From Bacillus yapensis (GTDB taxonomy: Bacteria; Bacillota; Bacilli; Bacillales; Cytobacillaceae): 64,000 nucleotides of DNA. Positions 38,472-48,024 of this stretch are shown here, piece by piece (the stretch's first letter is position 1; each line of letters opens with the position of its first letter). Location: NCBI RefSeq assembly GCF_005280205.1, contig NZ_SUND01000001.1, positions 124,001 through 188,000 of the forward strand, given 5' to 3'. The translations under genes were made by a program, and so were the position numbers. The notes under the pieces were generated by a model, which did not search any database, was not told the origin of the DNA, and worked only from the letters and a program-made list of their open reading frames with translations.

Positions 38472-39953
38472 ATGAAAATTCCATTCAAGAAAAAGAACAC
38501 TGAAAAAGAAGCCCTAGTAAAAGTCTTGTCCAAATCTAATGATTACAGGCATCTTCATTTTACAAACGAAAAAACAAAAGTTGAGTTTTATTTAACTTTC
38601 ATCGCAAGCCTCACCGATGAAAAAATCATTCACAAAGAGGCTCTTCCCTATTTGCTACATGGGGAGCTTTACCACCTTGATGATGTTCCAGAATTGATTC
38701 CCATTGCTGAAACAGAGATTTCTACGAATGCAAAAGATATTGAAAATAAACTGTTTAATGGTAATGTTCTTGTCCAAGTCGTGGGAAACGAGGAACAATT
38801 GTGTTTCTTTTCTGCGCAAAGAGAAGTAGGAAGAAACATTGGTATACCTGAGGTCGAATTTAGCGTCATTGGACCGAAGGAAGCCTTTGTCGAATCAATG
38901 AAACAAAATCTGAATCTTGTCAGAAAAAAAATTCCTGTAAAAGAGCTGATTATTGAAGAATTAACGATCGGAAAAGTGTCAAAAACAAAAGTCGCGATCA
39001 TTTATCTTGAAGAGATTACCAATCAAGAAAATGTAAATACGGTACGCCAACGGTTACAGGATATTGACATTGACGGAATTACGGATAGTTCCTTTATTGT
39101 TCAAATCATCTCAGATAATCAAAATTCTCCATTTCCACAGATATTGGATACCGAAAGGCCGGATCGTGTAACCGCGGGTATTATTGAAGGAAAAGTAGCC
39201 ATCATCGTTGACGGTTCACCCCACGCTTTAATCGGACCAACGACGTTAGTAGAATTGTTCAGTTCTTTTGAAGATTATTTTCTTAACTGGATCGTATCAT
39301 CCTTTTTCCGATTGATTCGCCTTTTTGCCGTAACCTTTTCCATTTTGGTAACACCGATTTATGTGGCAACGTTAAGTTATCATTATGAGCTTATCCCTCG
39401 GGATCTATTGAGTGCATTGGTTGCGTCTCGACGAGCGATTCCTTTTCCACCGATACTTGAGGCACTTTTTCTTGAGTTAACGATTGAACTATTGCGAGAA
39501 GCCGGAGCTAGACTACCGACCAAGGTCGGCCAAACAATCGGTATCGTAGGAGGGATTGTTATTGGAACAGCAAGCGTAGAGGCTGGTTTAACAAGCAATG
39601 TCCTCTTGATTATCATTGCCTTAGCTGCCCTTGCCTCTTTTACAACCCCTGTGTATAGAATGGGTAATACAATTCGTCTACTGCGGTTTCCATTTCTATT
39701 ATTTGCAGAGTTGTGGGGATTGGTTGGGATAGTATTATCTTTTTGTATCATGTTGACTCATCTTATCCGCTTAACCTCCCTCGGGAGACCCTATTTAGAA
39801 CCCTTATATCCACCGAGGGGACAGGATATGAAGGATGCTCTTGTGAGGCTGTCATTTAAAAACCAAGCCAAACGCCCAGTTTTTTTACGTTCGAAGCAAC
39901 CGGCACGATTGAATGAAAGAGATGCTAAACAGAAACAAGATATCGATGAATAG
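38472..39953 (+). CDS. GerA-family spore germination receptor, A subunit
   Basis: 493 residues from ATG at 38472, with AAGGGG about ten bases upstream; in-frame codons before it have no site. An N-terminal hydrophilic domain of about 240 residues is followed by membrane segments (LAVTFSILVTPIYVATLSY onwards) and a basic C-terminal tail. The conserved GerAA piece PFPPILEALFLELTIELLRE is present. A, B and C subunits form the nutrient receptor in the spore inner membrane. First of three overlapping or closely spaced genes. The nutrient is unknown. Confidence 0.92.
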   Translation: MKIPFKKKNTEKEALVKVLSKSNDYRHLHFTNEKTKVEFYLTFIASLTDEKIIHKEALPYLLHGELYHLDDVPELIPIAETEISTNAKDIENKLFNGNVLVQVVGNEEQLCFFSAQREVGRNIGIPEVEFSVIGPKEAFVESMKQNLNLVRKKIPVKELIIEELTIGKVSKTKVAIIYLEEITNQENVNTVRQRLQDIDIDGITDSSFIVQIISDNQNSPFPQILDTERPDRVTAGIIEGKVAIIVDGSPHALIGPTTLVELFSSFEDYFLNWIVSSFFRLIRLFAVTFSILVTPIYVATLSYHYELIPRDLLSALVASRRAIPFPPILEALFLELTIELLREAGARLPTKVGQTIGIVGGIVIGTASVEAGLTSNVLLIIIALAALASFTTPVYRMGNTIRLLRFPFLLFAELWGLVGIVLSFCIMLTHLIRLTSLGRPYLEPLYPPRGQDMKDALVRLSFKNQAKRPVFLRSKQPARLNERDAKQKQDIDE

Positions 39954-39965
39954 AGGTTTTGCATC

Positions 39966-41066
39966 ATGAGTATAAGCATTCCTGAAAACAAAAAAATCTC
40001 TCCTTTTCTCGTCTTCTTTGTCGTGCAAAAGATGCAATTCGGGATCGGTATTTTAGGGTTTCAAAGAATTATCGCCAAAAACGCTGGGCACGATGCCTGG
40101 ATATCGATTATCCTTGTCGGAATAGGTGTCCATATCGTGTTATGGGCTCTTTTTAAAATGTTAGAAACCGTAAATGGCGATATGATTTCCATCCATACAT
40201 TTGTCTTTGGCAAAATCGTCAGTAAAATATTCGGCATTTTTTTTATTCTCTACTACCTCTTGTTAACAGTGACCGTCATTCGAACCTATGTGGAAATTAT
40301 TCAAGTATGGATGTTTACTGACTTAGCGACCTTTTGGTTTTCCTTAGTCCTTCTCAGTGTAGTTGTCTACATTATTTTTGGAGGCTTCAGAACGGTAACA
40401 GGGATGGCTTTTTTCGGGATTGTCCTCCCCTTCTACGTATTTGCACTTTTTTTATTCACATTACCATATGCCGAATTTAATAACCTGCTTCCAATCTTAG
40501 ATCATTCTATTTCCGATATTCTTTTAGGTAGTAAAAATATGTCCCTTACTGTATTAGGGTTTGAGTCTCTACTGATCTTTTATCCTTTTATAAAGGATCC
40601 AAAAAAATCGAAAAAATGGGCTCACCTGGCTGTTTTTTCCACAACTATGATTTGTCTATACCTGGCCATTCTGACATTTGCATATTTTCCAGAAAACCAA
40701 CTGCAAAAAAACATTTGGCCAACCTTAACGATGTGGAAAATCATTATGATGCCGTTTGTGGAGAGATTTGAGTATATTGGCATTGCCAATTGGTGCTTAA
40801 TTATTTTGCCGAATGCTAGTATCGCCTTATGGTGCTCTAGCCGTATCGTTAAAAGATTATTTTCGATTAAACAAAGAACAACTGTCCCCATTTTAGCTAT
40901 CATTTGTTTAATCGCGACTAGCTTTCTATTCACTCGTAAACAGGTTAATCTTCTGAGTGACATGGTTGGACAAGTTGGGTTCTACCTTAATTTCATCTAT
41001 TTTCCATTATTACTGGTAGCTACCTTGATTGCGAAGAAGGTGAAAAAAAATGAAGTTGGTTCATAA
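39966..41066 (+). CDS. GerA-family germination receptor, B subunit (permease-like)
   Basis: 366 residues with about ten hydrophobic segments and an APC-transporter-like fold (KISPFLVFFVVQKMQFGIGI start, typical of GerAB proteins). It follows the A subunit by 12 bases and overlaps the C subunit by 17. GerB subunits bind the germinant. Its sequence is closest in feel to GerKB/GerBB types, but I cannot pick the subgroup. Confidence 0.92.
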   Translation: MSISIPENKKISPFLVFFVVQKMQFGIGILGFQRIIAKNAGHDAWISIILVGIGVHIVLWALFKMLETVNGDMISIHTFVFGKIVSKIFGIFFILYYLLLTVTVIRTYVEIIQVWMFTDLATFWFSLVLLSVVVYIIFGGFRTVTGMAFFGIVLPFYVFALFLFTLPYAEFNNLLPILDHSISDILLGSKNMSLTVLGFESLLIFYPFIKDPKKSKKWAHLAVFSTTMICLYLAILTFAYFPENQLQKNIWPTLTMWKIIMMPFVERFEYIGIANWCLIILPNASIALWCSSRIVKRLFSIKQRTTVPILAIICLIATSFLFTRKQVNLLSDMVGQVGFYLNFIYFPLLLVATLIAKKVKKNEVGS

Positions 41067-42126
41067 AATCATCATTTTGACATCTATCGCATTTTTGTTA
41101 AACGGATGCGTCAAGAAAGAAATATTAGATGATATTAATCTCATTGAGGCAATTGGATTCGATTATGCAGGAGAGGGTATGACGAGCGGGACAATTCTTT
41201 ATCCCATTTACCAACCGGATCAACCTCCTGAAAACAAAACATTGACGGCGAAAGCACTGATTAAAAAATCAATCCTACAGGATATTCAGCTTCAGTCAGC
41301 CAACCCAATCGTAACGGGAAGTATGGAGGCTGTCTTATTCGCAAAAGAACTGGCTAGTAAAGATGGAGTTCTCGAATTAATTGATGCCTTTCAACGTGAC
41401 CCTGGCGTGGGATCAGGACTTTATTTAGCGGTTGTTGATGGAGAGGCAAGAGAGCTGATGGAAGGCAATTATGGAGTTAGAGGCAACGCTACTTTTATCT
41501 CCAATTTATTAGAGAATAATATTGATAATGAGGATCTTCCAAAAACCAATTTGCAAAAATTCCTCTTTTCTTATTATCAAGAGGGACAAACTCCTTTTAT
41601 GCCACAGTTAAAGAAAATATCAGATGAAAAGATTGAGTTAAACGGAATTTGTTTTTTTAAACACGGGAAAGTCGTTGAAACCATTAACCCGGACCAAATG
41701 TTCTTCTTCCGCCTTCTCGTAGATAAATACAGCAATGGATTACATCGGGTGCAAACTAAGGACGGGGAAGCGGCAATCCGAAGTATTCGTTCTACCCATA
41801 ATTTTGATTTGAGTCAACATTCTCCGTTGGAGATCACTGTAAAAATAAAAGTTCAAGGAATCGTCAATGAGTACACAGGAAATGAAGTGAGGCCAGATCA
41901 GATTAAACTATTAGAAAAAGCCTTTACAGAAGAAATAAAAGAACAAAGTACAAAATTAGTTGAAATTTTTAAAGAGAAACAAATTGATCCAGTTGGATTT
42001 GGTCATTTCGTCAAGACACGGACGAGAAATTATGATTTGTCTAAATGGCTCGAGTCTGACTTGCAAAATCTTACAGTCAAGGTTGTGCCCCATGTAATGA
42101 TTACAGAAGCTGGGGTGATTGAGTAA
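41050..42126 (+). CDS. GerA-family germination receptor, C subunit (lipoprotein)
   Basis: 358 residues with a lipobox-like LLNGC after a short signal peptide, then the three-domain GerC fold (EAIGFDYAGEGM, GLYLAVVDGEARELM). It attaches to the outer face of the spore inner membrane after diacylglycerylation. Last gene of the receptor operon; the stop is TAA at 42124. It overlaps the B subunit gene, implying coupled translation. Confidence 0.92.
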   Translation: MKLVHKIIILTSIAFLLNGCVKKEILDDINLIEAIGFDYAGEGMTSGTILYPIYQPDQPPENKTLTAKALIKKSILQDIQLQSANPIVTGSMEAVLFAKELASKDGVLELIDAFQRDPGVGSGLYLAVVDGEARELMEGNYGVRGNATFISNLLENNIDNEDLPKTNLQKFLFSYYQEGQTPFMPQLKKISDEKIELNGICFFKHGKVVETINPDQMFFFRLLVDKYSNGLHRVQTKDGEAAIRSIRSTHNFDLSQHSPLEITVKIKVQGIVNEYTGNEVRPDQIKLLEKAFTEEIKEQSTKLVEIFKEKQIDPVGFGHFVKTRTRNYDLSKWLESDLQNLTVKVVPHVMITEAGVIE

Positions 42127-42261
42127 GAAGTTTTTTGAGGAGCGCTTATATGAATTTCTTTTGATTGACTACGATTGCTCGGTTTCAGCCAATCTTGGCA
42201 TCAAACGGGGAGTATATGAAAATTTCTACTGATATGGTTCCTTTTTTCGGACAAAGCAAAA

Positions 42262-42289
42262 GAACGGGCATCCTAAGCGATGCCCGTTC
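42262..42289. terminator. Convergent terminator between ger operon and rodA
   Basis: Perfect 11-bp stem GAACGGGCATC / GATGCCCGTTC with a six-base loop. On the minus strand it is followed by TTTTGC and on the plus strand by CCTTATTTC. It probably serves rodA and perhaps both operons. Confidence 0.8.
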
Positions 42290-42315
42290 CCTTATTTCTG
42301 GAAGCTCTAAAAACT

Positions 42316-43482
42316 TTACTCCGAAAACATGTATTTTTTATAGTGATAACGAATCGAAAAGATTAAGCTAATCGCTAGCATATTCCCCATCAACGCACTT
42401 CCTCCGTAGCTAATAAACGGCAGAGGAATACCTGTAATTGGAAGAACCCCAATCGTCATACCGATGTTCTGGAAGACGTGGAATGTAATCATGCTAATGA
42501 CTCCTACACAAATATACGTGTAAAAAGAGTTTTTCGTTTCCATGCCTACTCTTGTGATGTGATAAATGAGCAAAAAGAATAAGCTGATTAAAACGCTTGA
42601 GCCGATAAAACCGAACTCTTCTCCAACGATACTAAAGATAAAATCCGTATGACTCTCAGGTAAATAAACCTCTCTCGTTCCGAAGCCTTTTCCACCCGTC
42701 TGACCTGAGCCTATGGCAAGAAGTGATTTCGTCAGTTGGTAACCAGTTGTACTGGAGTAATTATAAGGATCAAGCCAGGAATAAATACGGCCAAACTGAT
42801 ACTCTTTTACTCCTAGATATTTCTCTAACAAATCGGGCTTCCACAACACAAAATAAAAAATAACCGAGATCAGTGACACGCCAACCCCAAAGATTGGAAC
42901 AAGGATTTTCCATGTGATTCCTGAAATAAAGACCATTCCAAGCATAATCGCAAGGAGTACCAAGGAAGTCCCTAAGTCAGGCTGCTGCATAACAAGCAAC
43001 AGTGGTGCTCCTGTAACAATCCCGATTTTCAGAAGAAGCCATAAGTCTGTTTGGATCGTCTTATCCAACGTCTTCTCATGATGATCGACGATCGTTCTTG
43101 CCAATGCGAGAATTAAAAACACTTTTACAAATTCCGAAGGCTGTAGGGAACCTATACCTGGTGCTCGGAACCAACTTTTTGCCCCATTGATAACCGGTGC
43201 GATACTGTCCGGCGCCACAATCAAAAACGCAAGCAATGCTAAACCGAGCCCATATACATACCAGGATAGTTTTTTCAGTTGGTCTGAATCAAAGTTAATG
43301 ACAGTAGCAATAATTCCGCCGCCAATAACATACCAAACAATTTGTTTTAGTAAAAAGTTTTCACCATACTGCCCTGTTGATTGGGCACTATATATCGAAA
43401 TACAGCTTGCAACAAATAATAAAAACAAAATAAAGATTAAATTAAAGTCTAACTTGGAGGACGTATTCTTATCGGTAGTCAT
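42316..43482 (-). CDS. rodA: RodA/FtsW/SpoVE-family peptidoglycan polymerase
   Basis: 388 residues with ten membrane segments and SEDS motifs GAKSWFR, PSEFVK, ESHTDFIFS and LPFISYGGSAL. The length and the GAKSW context fit RodA-type glycosyltransferases for cell elongation, but the family also has FtsW and SpoVE members, so the symbol is a best guess. AAGGAGAATTC before the start. It is monocistronic and convergent to the ger genes. Since Bacillus often has several SEDS paralogues, this could be a secondary one. Confidence 0.8.
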   Translation of the reverse strand: MTTDKNTSSKLDFNLIFILFLLFVASCISIYSAQSTGQYGENFLLKQIVWYVIGGGIIATVINFDSDQLKKLSWYVYGLGLALLAFLIVAPDSIAPVINGAKSWFRAPGIGSLQPSEFVKVFLILALARTIVDHHEKTLDKTIQTDLWLLLKIGIVTGAPLLLVMQQPDLGTSLVLLAIMLGMVFISGITWKILVPIFGVGVSLISVIFYFVLWKPDLLEKYLGVKEYQFGRIYSWLDPYNYSSTTGYQLTKSLLAIGSGQTGGKGFGTREVYLPESHTDFIFSIVGEEFGFIGSSVLISLFFLLIYHITRVGMETKNSFYTYICVGVISMITFHVFQNIGMTIGVLPITGIPLPFISYGGSALMGNMLAISLIFSIRYHYKKYMFSE

Positions 43483-43549
43483 GATGAATTCTCCTTAAGG
43501 TCTTGTACAATACTTCATTATATTTTTTTAAGAAAGAAATCACAACTTT

Positions 43550-44329
43550 TTATAAAGTGTTGGTTATTTTTACAAAATATCTTCTAATTACATCGTCCCT
43601 AACCTGTTCCAAATTCGTTGGAACTTGCGGGATAGAATACCCAATATAAAGAGGTGTTGTCACAAAACGCGGGACAATTTTCGCGAATATTGCATTATCC
43701 ACATGGTAAAAAAAGATGTTATAGCTATTCGCTCGAAAAATAAAATCGTTCAAAATATAGTGGGCTGCTACTTGGATATAGTTCGCAAAGGACTCAATTT
43801 GGTTGAGGTCCGTCATTTTTACATTAAATTCATAAAATCCAACTTTTGGCTCGGTTGATAGAGAAAAAACAACACCATTTTCCTCGTGAATTTCATTTCC
43901 TTCAAAAACGGAAGCTGTCACATTTTCCATATAGTCGATCGATTTCAATCCAACAAGTTGCATATGCGGATGGGCAATCGTTCCTCCGGATAAAGGGCCA
44001 TGGTTCTTGAAAAATAGAACAGACTCAAAACGTCCACTTTTCTCCATTTCAAACCAGTGCTTAATAGCAAAGGTAAACAATTTTACTAAATGTTCCTTTG
44101 AGTACATCGAAAGCTCACTCGAACAATCATCCGTTTCAATTAAAACCGTTTGATAAGCATTTTCTAGCACTGGATACTTATTTTTCAAGAGAATAATAGA
44201 ATCCTCTACAGCAATAATATCGGTAAGCTCTTCTCTCGCACAAAATGGACAACTTGTATTTTTATTGCGAATACTTTCCGGTTTCTGTACCCCTATTGAT
44301 GTATTAAACAATAAATGTGTATCCTTCAT
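43550..44329 (-). CDS. DUF4931 HIT-like protein
   Basis: 259 residues from the ATG at 44329, preceded by GGTGAGG. It contains a zinc-like CPFC pair near the N-terminus and the HIT-type motif HPHMQLVG, resembling galactose-1-phosphate uridylyltransferase. DUF4931 proteins have no established reaction known to me; nucleotide-sugar or nucleotidyl transfer is plausible. Monocistronic, divergent from the tup regulator. Confidence 0.8.
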   Translation of the reverse strand: MKDTHLLFNTSIGVQKPESIRNKNTSCPFCAREELTDIIAVEDSIILLKNKYPVLENAYQTVLIETDDCSSELSMYSKEHLVKLFTFAIKHWFEMEKSGRFESVLFFKNHGPLSGGTIAHPHMQLVGLKSIDYMENVTASVFEGNEIHEENGVVFSLSTEPKVGFYEFNVKMTDLNQIESFANYIQVAAHYILNDFIFRANSYNIFFYHVDNAIFAKIVPRFVTTPLYIGYSIPQVPTNLEQVRDDVIRRYFVKITNTL

Positions 44330-44456
44330 TCCCTCACCCACTTTATTTTTCAGGTTAATAATATGATTATATTTTTTTCTTTATTGTATTGGATATTTTT
44401 CATTTTCGCGAGCTTTTCAATCCAAGTGCATAATGTGAACAACATGTGAACTCTTT

Positions 44457-44476
44457 AAACAAAACTAAACAAAACT
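44457..44476. promoter_or_regulatory. Tandem direct repeat before the tup regulator
   Basis: AAACAAAACT occurs twice back to back. Similar pieces (CTTAACGAAAAGTAACTAAAG and CCTAAACAAAAAGTTTAG) follow up to the start at 44526. The spacing of about one helical turn suggests an operator, possibly for the adjacent HTH regulator. Confidence 0.4.
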
Positions 44477-44525
44477 TAACGAAAAGTAACTAAAGTCACA
44501 GTGCCTAAACAAAAAGTTTAGTAAG

Positions 44526-45458
44526 TTGGGAATGAGAAAAATGCTGGGGGGGCTTGTATTGCAAGAAGAAACCTATACACCAGATGAACTTGCCAAGTTA
44601 TTTAAGATATCCAAGCATACGGTTTACGAGCTTATTAAACGAGGAGAGCTTCAAGCTTTTCGTGTAGGCAATAAGATGCGTATTGAAAAAACCGAGGTGG
44701 AACGATTTAAAAATCTCGATTCATCATCAGGAAAAAAACATGAGTATTCTACTAGTTTACAAATCGCTGGTAGTCATGATTTTTTAATTGAGCATTTAAT
44801 CAAGTATGTAACGAAACAGGCAGATTTCCTAACGATTCAGCCTACTTATATTGGAAGTCTTGAGGGCTTGTTGATGCTCTATCGGGGAAGCTGTGATGTA
44901 GCGGCTCTTCATCTCCTTGACCCGTCATCGGGTGATTACAATCTTCCTTTTATTAAGATGTTCTTTGTTCATGAACCACTAACGGTTATTCGGTTAGCAA
45001 GTCGGGAACAGGGGCTCATGATCGCAAAAGGAAACCCAAAAGGTATTCAGGATTGCCGGGACTTAACACGTAAGGATATCACTTTTGTCAATCGGCAAAA
45101 GGGCTCTGGAACTAGGTTCTTATTGGACTATACATTGGCAAACGAGCATATAGCACCTTCTTCTATCAAAGGTTATGAAAATGAAGAATGGAATCATCTT
45201 TCCACAGCTTCACAAGTCAGTCGTGGAATTGCCGATACTGCTTTAGGCATACGTTCTGCAGCCGAACAGCTTAACTTGGACTTTATTCCAATTAAAAATG
45301 AGCAATTCGATTTAGTCCTTCGCTGGAACAAAAAGAATGAAGAAGCACTACAGCATTTACTCGATATTATCCAATTGACTAGCTTTGAAGAAAGCATTCG
45401 CAATCTTGAAGGCTATAACACAGAAGAATTTGGGAAAATCATTTTTGAGAAAAAATAG
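44526..45458 (+). CDS. HTH regulator fused to a PBP-like (COG1910) ligand domain
   Basis: 310 residues. The N-terminus is an excisionase/MerR-like winged helix (YTPDELAKLFKISKHTVYEL). The remainder is a two-lobe periplasmic-binding-like domain (KNEQFDLVLRWNKKNEE, NRQKGSGTRFLLDYTLANEH). Start codon is uncertain: ATG at 44526, or TTG at 44559, which begins the HTH and has a GGGGGG run upstream. Proteins of this pattern sense molybdate or tungstate and control its transport. It lies 13 bases before tupA, so it probably regulates its own operon. Confidence 0.87.
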   Translation: MGMRKMLGGLVLQEETYTPDELAKLFKISKHTVYELIKRGELQAFRVGNKMRIEKTEVERFKNLDSSSGKKHEYSTSLQIAGSHDFLIEHLIKYVTKQADFLTIQPTYIGSLEGLLMLYRGSCDVAALHLLDPSSGDYNLPFIKMFFVHEPLTVIRLASREQGLMIAKGNPKGIQDCRDLTRKDITFVNRQKGSGTRFLLDYTLANEHIAPSSIKGYENEEWNHLSTASQVSRGIADTALGIRSAAEQLNLDFIPIKNEQFDLVLRWNKKNEEALQHLLDIIQLTSFEESIRNLEGYNTEEFGKIIFEKK

Positions 45459-45471
45459 GAGGAATATCAAA

Positions 45472-46353
45472 ATGAATTTTAAACGTTTATTATCAACATC
45501 CTTAATCGCATTCTTACTCCTATTCCTAGCAGCATGTGGGAATACAGACAGCAACAAGACTAAAGAAGCAGAGAAAGCTACTGCAGCAACAGAAGAACAG
45601 GTAGAAGTCACTGACTTAATTTTAGCAACAACAACAAGTACGCAAGATAGTGGATTGCTTGATGAGCTTATACCAATGTTTGAAGAAAACTTCCCTTACA
45701 AAGTAAAAACTGTTGCCGTAGGTACTGGTCAAGCGCTGGAAATGGGTGTTAACGGAGAAGCTGATGTGCTTTTAACTCACGCTCCTGCTTCTGAGCAAGA
45801 ACTCGTCGATAATGGCGATGTTCAAAATTATAAGCGTGTCATGTACAACGATTTTATCATCGTAGGTCCAAAAGCTGATCCTGCTGGTGTAAAAGGCCTT
45901 GCAATTAATGAAGCTTTCCAAAAATTGTTCGATAGCAGCGCTGTTTTTGCATCTCGTGGAGATGATTCTGGTACACATAAGAAAGAATTAGAAATTTGGA
46001 AATCAATCAATGTTACGCCAACAGAAAATGCTTCTTATTTAGAAACAGGGCAAGGAATGGGTAATACTCTACAAGTTGCTGCTGAAAAGCAAGGCTATGT
46101 CTTAACAGATAGAGCTACTTACTTAGCGCAAAAAGCAAACTATCCAGATATGGACATTGCCATTGAAGGTGACGATGCTTTATTAAATATTTATCATGTC
46201 ATGGAAGTTGATCCTGCTAAAAATGAACAAATCAATAATGACGGCGCGAAAGCATTTGTTGAATTTATCGTAGACGAGGATACACAAAACTTCATTGAAG
46301 AGTTTGGTAAAGAAGAATACGGAGAATCCTTGTTCTATAAATATACAGAGTAA
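45472..46353 (+). CDS. tupA: TupA-like tungstate-binding lipoprotein
   Basis: 293 residues from ATG at 45472, with AGGAGG upstream. Lipobox LAACG. The binding motif TTTSTQDSGLLDELIPMFEE is the TupA signature; also GSGTHKKELEIW-like GDDSGTHKKELEIW. It captures tungstate with high affinity outside the cell. It heads tupA-tupB-tupC, after the regulator gene. A molybdate preference cannot be excluded. Confidence 0.9.
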   Translation: MNFKRLLSTSLIAFLLLFLAACGNTDSNKTKEAEKATAATEEQVEVTDLILATTTSTQDSGLLDELIPMFEENFPYKVKTVAVGTGQALEMGVNGEADVLLTHAPASEQELVDNGDVQNYKRVMYNDFIIVGPKADPAGVKGLAINEAFQKLFDSSAVFASRGDDSGTHKKELEIWKSINVTPTENASYLETGQGMGNTLQVAAEKQGYVLTDRATYLAQKANYPDMDIAIEGDDALLNIYHVMEVDPAKNEQINNDGAKAFVEFIVDEDTQNFIEEFGKEEYGESLFYKYTE

Positions 46354-46367
46354 TAGTTACAAAAATG

Positions 46368-46398
46368 CTTAGTGTAATAATAATGCTAGGCTTTTTTT
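46368..46398 (+). terminator. Weak hairpin with T-run between tupA and tupB
   Basis: GCTTAG / CTAGGC around a 13-base loop, then TTTTTTTG. It could attenuate reading into tupB so that the binding protein is made in excess, a common arrangement. Confidence 0.4.
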
Positions 46399-46449
46399 GA
46401 AAAACCAAAAAACATTTGAACTTTGATTAAAAAAGAGAGTTGAAGACCG

Positions 46450-47148
46450 ATGGACTTACTACTTAATGGATTAAGACGCGCAATGGAAATGCTTGCTTCT
46501 GGTGATCCAGAAATCTATGAAATTACATGGAGAACCCTACGTATTTCTTTGACAGCAATCTTGATTAGTACTCTCATAGGAATTCCGCTTGGCATTCTTT
46601 TTGGGCTAACCAAGTTTCCTGGAAGAAAGCTACTATTAGTATTCATTAATATTGGCATGGGTCTGCCTCCCGTTGTCGCAGGTCTTTGGATTACCATCTT
46701 CCTATGGCGGGCAGGTCCACTCGGACACCTCTCTCTTTTATATACTCCGATAGCTATCGTCATGGCCCAAGTGCTTGTATCCTTGCCGATATTAATCGGG
46801 CTCACCTCAAGCGCTTTTCAGGAAATTGATGAAAAAATGCTGATGCAAATTCGGGCATTAGGGGCGACCAAGCTGCAAATGTTGAAAATTTTACTGTTGG
46901 AAACAAAGGTTGCTATTCTAGCAGCTGTCATTGCTGGCTTTGGTAGAGTCATCGCTGAGGTTGGAGCTGCGATGATGGTTGGTGGTAACATCCGAGGAGA
47001 TACACGAATTTTAACGACTTCAATCGTGATGGAGGTTTCCAAAGGGAATTTTGATGTTGCCTTTGCCCTTTCCTTCATTATTATGACATTAGCCTTTATT
47101 GTGACATTTTGCTTAACGTTCCTGCAACAAAGGAGTCGAAAAATATGA
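46450..47148 (+). CDS. tupB: TupB, tungstate ABC permease
   Basis: 232 residues with six membrane segments and the docking loop EIDEKMLMQIRALGATKLQ. The family (PBP permease type of TupB/WtpB) forms a homodimer pore. A GAGTTGAAGACCG region precedes ATG. The stop overlaps the tupC start by four bases. Confidence 0.9.
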   Translation: MDLLLNGLRRAMEMLASGDPEIYEITWRTLRISLTAILISTLIGIPLGILFGLTKFPGRKLLLVFINIGMGLPPVVAGLWITIFLWRAGPLGHLSLLYTPIAIVMAQVLVSLPILIGLTSSAFQEIDEKMLMQIRALGATKLQMLKILLLETKVAILAAVIAGFGRVIAEVGAAMMVGGNIRGDTRILTTSIVMEVSKGNFDVAFALSFIIMTLAFIVTFCLTFLQQRSRKI

Positions 47149-47879
47149 GTACACTACTAAAATTAGAAAATATGACCTATGGTGTTCAGGATAGAACCAT
47201 TCTTCAGATCCCTTCTCTCTCGATTGAACAAGGAGAAATCATTGGGATTATGGGTCCAAATGGAGCTGGAAAAAGTACTCTATTAAAAATTTTATCTCTA
47301 CTCGATTCCCCAAGAGATGGTTCTCTATTTTTTAAGGATACGAAGCTCTCTGCCCATAAGGTCACGATCGAAATGAAGCGAAAATTTGCGATAGCCTTAC
47401 AACAATCCTTATTACTAAACACATCAGTCTATCAAAATGTGGCCCTCGGTTTAAAAATTCGCAAGCTACCGAAGAGAGAAATTAACGAGAAGGTCGAATA
47501 CTGGCTAAACAAATTTAATATTGCTCACCTTGCCAAAAAGCATGCTTATCATTTATCTGGTGGAGAAGCTCAAAGGGTCAATCTTGCAAGAGCAATGGTG
47601 ATCGAGCCTGAAGTATTGTTTTTAGATGAACCATTTTCTGCCCTCGATTTCCCTACAAAGGTGCAGCTTCTGAAAGAATTGAAGGAGATTTTAAAAGCAA
47701 CCGAAACAACGACAGTATTTGTTAGTCATGACCTATTAGAAATAAAGTACCTTACCGATAGACTTGCCATACTTATGGATGGGGAAATCAAGCAATTAGG
47801 GAACACCTTAGATGTAATTGAACATCCAAACGAAATCACTGCTCCCTTTATCCAGGAGTGGAAGGAATTTATCCTTTAA
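47145..47879 (+). CDS. tupC: TupC, tungstate ABC ATPase
   Basis: 244 residues from the ATG at 47145, overlapping the tupB stop (ATGA) and preceded by AAAGGAG. Walker A GPNGAGKST, signature LSGGEAQR, Walker B LFLDEPFSALD, switch VSHDLLE. It powers the TupB permease. Confidence 0.92.
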   Translation: MSTLLKLENMTYGVQDRTILQIPSLSIEQGEIIGIMGPNGAGKSTLLKILSLLDSPRDGSLFFKDTKLSAHKVTIEMKRKFAIALQQSLLLNTSVYQNVALGLKIRKLPKREINEKVEYWLNKFNIAHLAKKHAYHLSGGEAQRVNLARAMVIEPEVLFLDEPFSALDFPTKVQLLKELKEILKATETTTVFVSHDLLEIKYLTDRLAILMDGEIKQLGNTLDVIEHPNEITAPFIQEWKEFIL

Positions 47880-47912
47880 GTTAAGAAACGTGAGCCCCAA
47901 ATAAAAAAGAAG

Positions 47913-47939
47913 AGTAGCATGTGAAGTGAACATGCTACT
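47913..47939 (+). terminator. Terminator of the tup operon
   Basis: Perfect 10-bp stem AGTAGCATGT / ACATGCTACT, seven-base loop, then TTATATATATA; the tail is short of T. Confidence 0.65.
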
Positions 47940-48024
47940 TTATATATATAGGAGGTTTGGGTTGTTTGGGTTACTAACATACGGGAAAAATTACGTTTTG
48001 GCTATGCCTCAACTGGGTATAAGA

